Assembly (NCBI RefSeq): GCF_033807575.1
Contig: NC_084721.1
Location: 9,672,001-9,736,000 of the forward strand
DNA length: 64,000 nt
Direction: 5' to 3'
DNA from: Cydia pomonella
Lineage: Eukaryota; Arthropoda; Insecta; Lepidoptera; Tortricidae
The notes under the pieces were generated by a model that ran no database searches, was not told the DNA's origin, and worked only from the letters and a program-made list of their open reading frames with translations. The translations under genes and the position numbers were made by a program. Shown here in pieces: positions 56,236 through 64,000 of the stretch (the first letter of the stretch is position 1; every line of letters begins with the position of its first letter).

Positions 56236-56631
56236 TTTTCGCATGGTAGTAGCTATGCTATTTGCAGTTTATGTGATTTTTTCCATAGGTGTACCTTTAC
56301 AAATACTTGGTGAAAAGAGCTATCAAAAAAATCTCTGACATTTTAATCATTCTTTTTTCAGGGAATTAAATATTTAAAAAAATCTGACTTATACTCCTAC
56401 TCATTCTTTGTAGCTATGATTTGGTTTGATTGCTCTACCTTATATAGTTCAGGAGTAAAACGACTTTGAAAATGTGCCCATAAAATGACGTTTTTGACAT
56501 TATTTCGGTGACGGTTCAAAATAGGGGGCTGAAAATTAAGGTGTTTCTATATTATAAGATAGCCAACAAATGACATTATAAAAATCCGATATTCGTCACA
56601 GAGGCCACTTCTCCTTCCTTAGCCTGCTAGA

Positions 56632-58796
56632 CCCTTTTCACAAACTGTATTTAATTACCTTAACACTGTACTAATACATATACGAACAAGTATGAGTGAA
56701 ATACACGCGCGAATGATAACAATACGACATTATTTTGATATCGGGATGTAAGTTCGAATTCACCGCCGAGGGCTTGGTACGTATGCTAAAGGCGAGGGCT
56801 CGGTGTTCAATGGGAACCCAAAGCCAGGTAGTCGAGTCAGCTGCAGCACACGATACGGAACCTTAAGTCTTATTTATTTTGCCCCTATTCAATTCACATT
56901 TGAGTGCAATTTTCGCCGCGTCTCGACTGGCAACTGAAATATTATTATAGGTACAGCATAGATGGATTTTAGGCTAGATTCGTCACCGTTATTGCAAATT
57001 TTGCTCATATAGGTTACAAAGTAAGTTAGAAGAGCTGGCGCATAACGCTTTTGAGAAGGTATATTTCCGATTTACAAGGCGGCAGCAGCACTTTCCACCG
57101 CACTGTAACTTTTGCTATTTACAAGTTTGGCTTTAGTCACTTTTTTGTTTAAAATAAATTTTATTACTGTCTATAAAAAAAAAAATAAACAATGGCCGCC
57201 AAGGACCCTCAAGACGCAGAAATTTCGTACCAGATAGTTGTTAAGTTTAGTTTATATGATCTGTATGTTTAGTGTGATAGGGCTTGTATAAATATAAAAT
57301 AATTTACTATTAATAAGAAAATCTTTATTATCTATATCTTTCAAAATGCTACACTGCAAGCAATTAACACATCTATCGTATTCTTATTCCTATTCGTTGA
57401 AGATTGAAAATTGCGAGCGTGACATTCCCTCCATGTATGTCATAATAATGATGATGGATTCAGGGTCTCAGGGTATTGTTTCAAAGGGCACAATTTAATA
57501 GGCAGATATGTGTCTTCTGAATAAAATAACGTCTCGCGATGTCATGTCATCGAGCCGTTGTTACATTACCCACGTAAAATTATTCTTCACTTCGGTAATA
57601 GAGACTGATGACTGTAATCGTAGATGTTACTTTGGAATGTAAATGTTGATAAATTTATTAAAAAAAACTTTAAATATTTTTGTTCATATGTTTTCATTAT
57701 ATGAAATAAGTATACCTTGCCTTAACATCCGAGGTAGGTAGGTCAAACTTTTTCAGTAACTTAGGGCTCATTTAGACAGTGCGAGAACTTGGTATGTATA
57801 TAAATATAAAAAAAAGACCGATCACGGCTTCTTGTCAACAGACGTCATGTAAATGGTCATTGGAACGTAGATTCGCTGTGATAAATGTCATCAGTAACGC
57901 CATGAAGACTATACAGCTTATGAAATCAGTGCAATTTATTTTAGCAATTTTTCCTATTTAATATTATTCAAATATTCATATGTTCATTCAAATTTACTTA
58001 ATTATTAAGTTTATTAAGATTTTATGACTGACATTTCCTTTGCCCGGGGGCCTGTTTCTTTTCCCGGCATCCTGGGAAAAGCGAACAATTTTTTTTGTTT
58101 CATGTGTAGTTCAAAATTATAGAAATTGTTTTGTTTCAAAATATTTTTAAGTTGGTTGAATAAAGACTGATTACAGAAATTTTTTCTTGTTAAACTTTTC
58201 TTGTTAAGTATGTCCAGTCAAAGGTAAAGGTGTTCAATATGCCCGGACTTCCCCTATTTGATTGGTCGGCTGAATTTTATGTGACCTCATTGAGTCTGCA
58301 ATGTAACTAAAAGAGTTACATTACGAACAATGTGTAAGGTATGTTCGCGCGCCGTCTAAAAGAGCCACTAATTGGTTATCACGTTTATTTAGTATTATAT
58401 ATAACAAATTGGTACATAACAACAAATGACTGCTTATTACGTGCGTTTGTGTATAAGTAATTGATTTTGACGGCGAACAATGTGCCCTCTCTATTACCAA
58501 GAAATTGTATGGGCGTCGGATCGAATTATTGCCATTGTAGACGAACCAAGGCGGAAAGCTTTTGTTGCCATCAAATTACGACCCACTCGAATCGAAAGAA
58601 TATATGTTTGTAATATCGTCGGAAAGTACCCAAAATTGCTAAATTTAGACATGGAATAATTTAGGAACTTCTTAGATTATTGTATGGGGTTTTTTTACAA
58701 AATGAAAGTCACCTTTATTTCCTGTGAAATTTTACTGAAAGTTTCGAGAAGTTTTCCAACTTTTTGTAAACTTTCCGCACCTTGCATATACTATCT
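56632..58796. other. Unassigned stretch
   Basis: No gene or clear repeat recognised; AT-rich. Confidence 0.5.
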
Positions 58797-58974
58797 GTAC
58801 CCCTAGTGTAAATATTTTCGACAGCGAAACGTGACGTACGCGTTTGCGTTAATTGAGAAGACTTTCCAAAACGTCCCACTTCTTGGCGCGCTGTTCAAAA
58901 ACCCATACAAAATGAGACTTAACGCAAACGCGTACGTCACGTTTTGCTATCGACTAAAATTACACTAGGGGTAC
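58797..58974. mobile_element. MITE with about 55-bp TIRs
   Basis: The left arm GTACCCCTAGTGTAA ... AACGTGACGTACGCGTTTGC is inverted at the right end (GCAAACGCGTACGTCACGTT ... TTACACTAGGGGTAC). The interior of about 65 bp is GC-richer (CTTGGCGCGCTG). Non-coding; flanking ATCTGTA occurs on both sides but in slightly different positions. Confidence 0.8.
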
Positions 58975-59280
58975 TGTATCTGTATGTGGTAGAAAATAAA
59001 TAGACTTTTAATCATTGATCATTAATAAAATTAAATGTAAGTTTGTATTATTCTGTAACTATTTATTTTCTACCTTAATGACCCGTTCTTGGTGAATTTA
59101 TTTATACAATTGTAATTTATGTAGTCATTTTAAATGAATTATTAATTGTCACATGTTTTTCCTATTTATATAAAGCAGCGATATAAAGTAAGACAAACTT
59201 ACAATCACAATATAAATTCCTAAGAATTTACCACGCGTAGTTTTAAGTGAAATTGTATATTGTGAGATAAATAAATCATA
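58975..59280. other. AT-rich spacer
   Basis: Nothing recognised. Confidence 0.5.
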
Positions 59281-59291
59281 TACAGTGCCAG

Positions 59292-59310
59292 CCACTTGAA
59301 TAGCCTCACT
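59292..59310 (+). promoter_or_regulatory. Tc1 outer DR, left
   Basis: CCACTTGAATAGCCTCACT, the likely transposase-binding site. Confidence 0.8.
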
Positions 59311-59466
59311 CGCCAAAATTAATATACCACATAGTAATATACAAAGGAGATATACATTAAGCATAAAATATGAAATAAAACAGGAAGCCTTGTAATAATA
59401 AATAAAATATTTATTGTTATCTTATTAAAGTTTTAAGAAATAACGTCAAACAAATAATTGCCCCTT

Positions 59467-59485
59467 CCACTTGAATAGCCTCACT
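59467..59485 (+). promoter_or_regulatory. Tc1 inner DR, left
   Basis: CCACTTGAATAGCCTCACT, identical to the outer left unit and 175 bp inside it. Confidence 0.85.
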
Positions 59486-59523
59486 TGCTAAAAGATACTG
59501 TTTAGTTATTAAAACTCTTTAGT

Positions 59524-60519
59524 TTAGTATTTTGTATACCTTCCATTAGACCTTACTAATTCGAAAATACGATTAGGTAATGATTCATATAAAGAATGTA
59601 TGTAATTAACGTCCACAGAATTCCAAACAGTGTAAATAGCTTGAATCAGTTCTTCTTTATTACTAAACTGTCTTCCGTTGAGATAAACTTGCCGAGACAG
59701 CCAACCCCAGGCATTTTCTATGATGTTCAGATCAGGGGACAAGGATGGCCAATCTAAAACTTCAATCTGGTTTTCTTCAAACCATTTTGTGACTATGGCT
59801 GATGTGTGTATGGGAGCATTATCATGCTGAAAAAATATTTTTTTTCTACCTATTACTTTTTTGATCTTGCTTTTGGTTTCTTTTAATAAATTTAAATATT
59901 TTTCAGCATTTAGTCTTCCGTCTACCACAATTAAATCAACAGTACCATAGTAAGAAATTGCCCCCCAAACCATCACTGATCCGAGAGTTGAGTGATGACG
60001 TGATAGTACTTTCGATTCTTTCCTTAGGTCGTGAAAATAATATTTAAATCCATCTGGACCATCTAGATTAAACTTTTTCTCGTCACTAAATATCACATTT
60101 CGCCACTCAGTTTTCCAGCACATGTACTTTTTAGCAAAAGCCAGTCGAGCCGCCACATGTTGTTCGCGCAAAGGAGGTTTACTCATTATTTTTTTTCATT
60201 TGAGGTAAGATGATGTTCTTATAATCCGTCGAACTGTAGAGAGAGATGCTCTAGTATTTATTTCACTAGCTATTTGCCTGGCGGTCTTGGTGGAATTTGA
60301 AGCAGAGCGTAAAATAAGTCGACGTTCACGATCCGTTGTGGCAAATTTTGTGCGTCCTTTATACTGGTGGCCGTAATTTTCCTTATTTTTAACATAATTA
60401 TTAATAACTTTTGGGCTGCGACCTATTTTTTTAGCTATCTCCCGATGGGATAATTTTTGAGTTAAATAAAAATTCACTTTTTCAATTTCTAAACGCGTAA
60501 GTTTTTTACCACGTCCCAT
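59524..60519 (-). pseudogene. Tc1-type DD34E transposase, one in-frame TGA
   Basis: The transposase would bind the DR units and perform cut-and-paste at TA. ATG 60519 opens the N-terminal paired-like DNA-binding region: GRGKKLTRLE, a first helix-turn-helix (HREIAKKIGRSPKVINNYVK), the GRTKFATTDRERRL hinge, and a second (TARQIASEINTRASLSTVRR). TGA at 60198-60196 interrupts at SSYLK*KKIMSKPPL; the frame then continues unchanged. Catalytic residues: VIFSDEKKF (Asp 1), FFQHDNAPIH (Asp 2), and SPDLNIIEN, whose Glu is 34 residues after Asp 2, giving DD34E. The rest runs to a stop at 59524. Total about 331 codons, close to the usual 340, so a single base change inactivates an otherwise whole protein, unless it is read through or polymorphic. 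Confidence 0.93.
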
Positions 60520-60646
60520 ATCACAAAAAACACTTTTTTTATCGCGTTACTGCAGGTACTTAATAGAATTTCATCTGTATTATCTAATCATAATAAAATA
60601 AATTTAAAACCAAAACTTAAACACACGGTTTGAACGATTATATTAA

Positions 60647-60665
60647 ACTGAGGCTATTCATGTGG
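60647..60665 (-). promoter_or_regulatory. Tc1 inner DR, right
   Basis: CCACATGAATAGCCTCAGT on the minus strand; two differences from the left unit. Confidence 0.8.
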
Positions 60666-60819
60666 ACGGCCCGTATTAGCTCGTGCGTCTACGACGTTTC
60701 GCGCGCAGACAAGTCAGGACTTGTTTATGTGTCGTTCGATAAACGTCAGGGCGTACAATTGAAATTTAGGATATATTGATACAAATTATCACGTTAAATT
60801 ATAATACTCATAATTTAAA

Positions 60820-60838
60820 GGTGAGGCTATTTAAGTGG
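60820..60838 (-). promoter_or_regulatory. Tc1 outer DR, right
   Basis: CCACTTAAATAGCCTCACC on the minus strand; 173 bp from the inner unit. Confidence 0.8.
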
Positions 60839-60902
60839 TTGGCACTGTATTATCATATCATATCATATTCGTCGGTAGGTGCAGCCAAATAAATATATAG
60901 TC

Positions 60903-60971
60903 TAGACTTAAATTGACCGGGAAATAATATAAAAGGTAATCACTGTTTATATCCCGGTCGATTTAAGTCTA
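60903..60971. repeat. 20-bp inverted repeat (hairpin)
   Basis: TAGACTTAAATTGACCGGGA (60903-60922) pairs with 60952-60971 with one G:T-type mismatch across a 29-nt loop. Located just outside the Tc1 element, after a (TATCA)n run at 60850-60868. Confidence 0.85.
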
Positions 60972-62565
60972 ACGAAACTAACCGTGAATCATTCAAAACT
61001 GTTAAATATATAATATTTATGTTAACTAGGTATAACATTAACGTCACACATACAAATTAAAATAAAAGGAAAAACCAAATGATGCAAAAGTCCGAATGGT
61101 GGACGAAATTCGTTGTTGATATTTGACTAACTACTTGGTTTGTTTGCTTGCTTGAAACTCTGATGATAGACGCCCACGACAAATCATGACTGCCTATAAT
61201 CTATTTTTGGAAATTATTTACTTACTCAATCAAAACAATCAAACAGCGGAGATACGTTTGAAAGAGAATTATTTTTGTTGATCTAAGAAAAGAGCAGTAC
61301 CTCTTGACACAGGTAAAGATTTACTTAAAAAGAGGTACTAAACACTATATGTTATCTGTAAATTACTCTTGATTGAATAAATAATTTTTAATTTTTTAAT
61401 TTTTTTAATTTTAATTTAAATTTAATTTAATTTAATTTAATTTAATATAATGTGTCTCTATTTGAAGAATTATTTGCATTGCAGATACATTTGGCACGCA
61501 CTTTCATCCGCTACTATTGATGCTGACTGTACCCCAGCAGTTAACATTCCATACTATAACGTGTTTTTTTTTCACTTTATTGCACGATATAAAATTGTAC
61601 AAATGGTATTCTGTAACAGTCAACCATTGGGTCAAACAGAAACTTGCAGTTAGTGCAGGATTGTACACAATGAGAGGGAATATGAAACACAAATCAAGTT
61701 ATTCTCAACAATATAATAATATTCTATTTATACACTTACACATATAAAAATAATAGCAATATATACCTACCTACATACAAATATACACAACATACATACA
61801 TATATACAAATAAATGTACGTGCATTTTTAGCAAATAAATTCGGCAAATAATAGCAATAATCGGCCCCAGAAGCCAATGTGATTGCCGTTTTGCCAATTG
61901 ATTAGCCCAGATGTAAGTTAATTATCACCAAATAAATCACCCTAAAATACTGCAGGTTTTTGAGAAAATTAAAAAAATAGAGAATTGGTTTTCATTTTTC
62001 TTATCTAAACTACTGAACCGATTTTTTTGTAACTTATACACATAATGTAAGTAATCTACACGTATAATTAAAAAAAATGAAGTTTTAAATATTCTCATTA
62101 GTAAAATGTTCACTTTGATTTTTTTAATATTTCTTTTATATTTCTGAGATAGGGACACAGACCAATTTTGGGTATATTATGTATAAACTAATATTCTACT
62201 TATAACATTTTTTTTTTCAAAAACATTCATTTGGATCAACATCGCTAAAATGAAACAAACTTATGGTATACCATACATTTTTTCGATTTAATATGGCTAA
62301 CACGTCACCTATTTACAAGAATCTAATAAAATAACATAAGAGTATCGTCAAAATAAAATGTTTATGTTACCACTATAAGTAAAACATTGATTATTGTATT
62401 GAGATGTATTAATAAACACTAATCGTCACCTGTGTCAATCGTTACAGCCTCAAGCCTTGTACATTCACAACAATACTGTTGTATTGTGTGTATACTTCTT
62501 ACGAGATGTACTTTGATTATAAAAGAAATTAATGACATTTCGAACGGTTTTGTGATGTCGTGTTT
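60972..62565. other. Unassigned stretch with microsatellite and MITE end
   Basis: No gene. Contains a (TTTAA)n run at about 61415-61446 and, at 61490-61534, GGCACGCACTTTCATCCG then CTACTATTGATGCTGACTGTA, a single end of the TIR family at 25877-26497. Confidence 0.5.
61490..61534. mobile_element. Solitary TIR of the 25.9-kb MITE family
   Basis: TTTCATCCGCTACTATTGAT followed by GCTGACTGTA matches the right end at about 26467-26497 (TTTCATCCGTTACTTTTGAT, then GATGACTGTA). The partner end is not seen nearby. Confidence 0.65.
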
Positions 62566-62675
62566 TTAGGGTTCCGTAGCCAAATGGCAAAAAACGGAAC
62601 CCTTATAGATTCGTCATGTCCGTCTGTCTGTCCGATTATGTCACAGCCACTTTTTTTTATATTTAAAGATTATTG
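62566..62675 (-). repeat. Fragment of the large GGAACCC repeat
   Basis: AGGGTTCCGTAGCCAAATGG, AACGGAACCCTTATAGATTC and GTCATGTCCGTCTGTCTGTC mirror the right end at 536. The rest of the family is missing. Confidence 0.75.
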
Positions 62676-64000
62676 TATTGATAAATCTCTCATCCTACAC
62701 CGGCAGGTCAGCCAGTTGCGCTCGCATTTTTCAATTTAAATTCGGGTCACTGTTGATAGACATAAGCTTTTAATCACATCCCGCGATGGATGCTCGGGTC
62801 CGCTTTACCGACTGACTTAAGCTCTTCCTAGCTTACTACACGAGTATAAATACCTGCTAGAATAAATTACTCGCATGAAATACAAGGATAAATCAGGAGT
62901 CGAGCTCTAGTACTTTTTACTCGACTGCGGGAAGCACTGCTGCTGCCTTCCATTTTAGCAGCACATGTATGTTTGTACCTATGGTGTGTTTAACCATAGC
63001 AGCAAAAGTATTTAGCCAATTTTATGAAAGATGCTGTAATTGAAACATTATTTTAGGATCCTACTTAAGGCCAATCCATGTGGACTACAATCCGACTGCA
63101 ATTTATATGGGAACGTCACGCTCACGGGGGCTGCTGTACCCTCAACTTCCATTTAAAACTGTGAATAGGTACTTATATTATTTCCAATCTGAATCACGAA
63201 CTCTTCCCAGCTACGACAAAAAAGTCTCCCAAATTTTTATTTGTCCGTTAGGTTCTGGACAAAAAAAAACAAAAAAAATTGAGGACAGTTTTTTTCCCGG
63301 TAAAAATGGAAAAAGCTCGTGTATCTATCTGAGGAGAAATGATATCAAAAATAAAAACTCTAACACAAACAAATTCAATACAAATGTAAATAGACATGCC
63401 TTTTTGCCAAATTTACGAAGTGACAATTTGGTCATACATATTTTTGGAATATTAGTTTTGCCATTAAAAACCTTTGCTAAATAAGTTTTTGTCTTAGTAA
63501 AATTTGACAAAGTAAAACAGTGGCAAATGATAATTTGACCATAGAAATTAATTTCGAAGTGTAAACTTGCCAAAGATTCATTTCGGCAATGAAACTATTG
63601 TGATTTGTGTTTTGTGAAGTGAAAATGGCGAAAAGTATTTGAGCCAAACGAAAGGACACCCATGTACCTTGATTTCAGTGAGTTGTCAAAATGTATGGTA
63701 TATTTCTGCAGGAAAAAATGTAACAAAATGGCTGCAATTATTAGAAAATTGAGAACTCTTGAATAAATATTTTTGGGTTGAAACCCAAAATATATATTTT
63801 AAACTAGAGTTATAAAACATGAATCATAGATTATTTCTATTCAGATTTAAAGTAAAAGAGCCTAAAGACATTTGTGTTTTGGGCAATCTAATCCGATAAT
63901 GTACAGACGTATGAATGGCAACATTACCCAACACCAAAAACGGCTTAGGGTTGTCACTTACGAATAATCGGGTACAACTGCGCAAGTAAAAGAAGGTAAT
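62676..64000. other. Unassigned stretch
   Basis: No gene supported; the 134-residue open frame at 63080-63484 has no domain and low-complexity Lys/Asn/Ser composition typical of AT-rich DNA. Confidence 0.5.

Larger units (their letters stand above)
48241..56631. mobile_element. DNA element with 29-bp TIRs, hosting nested retroelements
   Basis: The sequence beginning TCTAGCAGGCTAAGGAAGGA (48241-48269) occurs exactly inverted at 56603-56631, 29 of 29 positions. Without the inserts the element is 48241-48333 plus 56248-56631, about 477 bp, and non-coding. CTAG at each outer edge may be the target duplication (it is palindromic, so this cannot be decided). Family unknown. Confidence 0.8.
59283..60847 (-). 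mobile_element. Tc1-like transposon with IR/DR ends
   Basis: 1565 bp between TA dinucleotides (59281-59282, 60848-60849). The outer termini read CAGTGCCAGCCACTTGAATA and, from the other end, CAGTGCCAACCACTTAAATA. A second copy of the CCACTTGAATAGCCTCACT unit lies about 175 bp inside each end. The transposase gene is on the minus strand. Confidence 0.92.

Noticed and set aside
60903..60971. miRNA precursor
   Set aside because: Stem of 20 bp with a 29-nt loop and no flanking lower stem; more like a fold-back remnant, and no evidence of expression can be read from the sequence.
63080..63484. 134-residue protein gene
   Set aside because: Low-complexity AT-driven composition and no motif; not supported as coding.
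1..64000. CRISPR array or bacterial operon
   Set aside because: No regularly spaced direct repeats with unique spacers; all coding sequence is eukaryotic transposon type.

Overview
The window looks like insect DNA, most likely from a moth or butterfly (Lepidoptera). It is AT-rich with eukaryotic repeat architecture and shows no operons or bacterial signals. It contains several copies of a repeat that begins with a GGCCAAGTGCG-type motif and ends in GGAACCCTAAAA, which I know as common in lepidopteran genomes. It also holds RTE and CR1-type LINEs, a tRNA-derived SINE, and BEL/Pao, Tc1/mariner, maT-like and hAT-like DNA. I found no convincing host gene. The window reads as a gene desert or very long intron filled by transposable elements (TEs). 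Family names come from motif recognition, not from a database search.

Layout. 0-3.8 kb: a repeat end, a small inverted-repeat element, and a Crypton-like tyrosine recombinase gene with one intron and two nonsense codons (minus strand, 2367-3760). 4.2-9.3 kb: two copies of a hairpin-rich repeat, a 776-bp long-TIR element nested in a larger repeat, and a tRNA SINE. 12.0-16.5 kb: a nearly complete CR1-group LINE with ORF1 and an endonuclease/RT ORF2 broken by one TGA. 16.6-24.2 kb: RTE and CR1-like fragments, a MITE, and a nearly complete RTE LINE on the minus strand with one frameshift. 25-28 kb: a TIR element that carries a 110-bp copy of flanking DNA, then another large repeat. 29.9-35.1 kb: a nest of insertions inside a possible TTAA-flanked element. 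37.4-44.3 kb: a 100-bp RTE insertion with target-site duplication (TSD), and a 2-kb RTE insertion with a 16-bp TSD that splits another large repeat. 45.2-45.8 kb: a mariner-family relic with TIRs of about 108 bp.

48.2-56.6 kb is the centrepiece. An intact 6.5-kb BEL/Pao retrotransposon with identical 277-bp LTRs and a 5-bp TSD sits in an RNase H-bearing LINE with a 12-bp TSD. That LINE sits in a roughly 480-bp DNA element with 29-bp TIRs. 59.3-60.8 kb holds a 1565-bp Tc1 element with DD34E transposase and double (IR/DR-type) repeats at both ends.

The genes do not form a pathway. Each encodes the mobility functions of its own element. The value of the window is in the nested, datable insertion history and in three almost-intact coding elements (BEL/Pao, CR1, Tc1).
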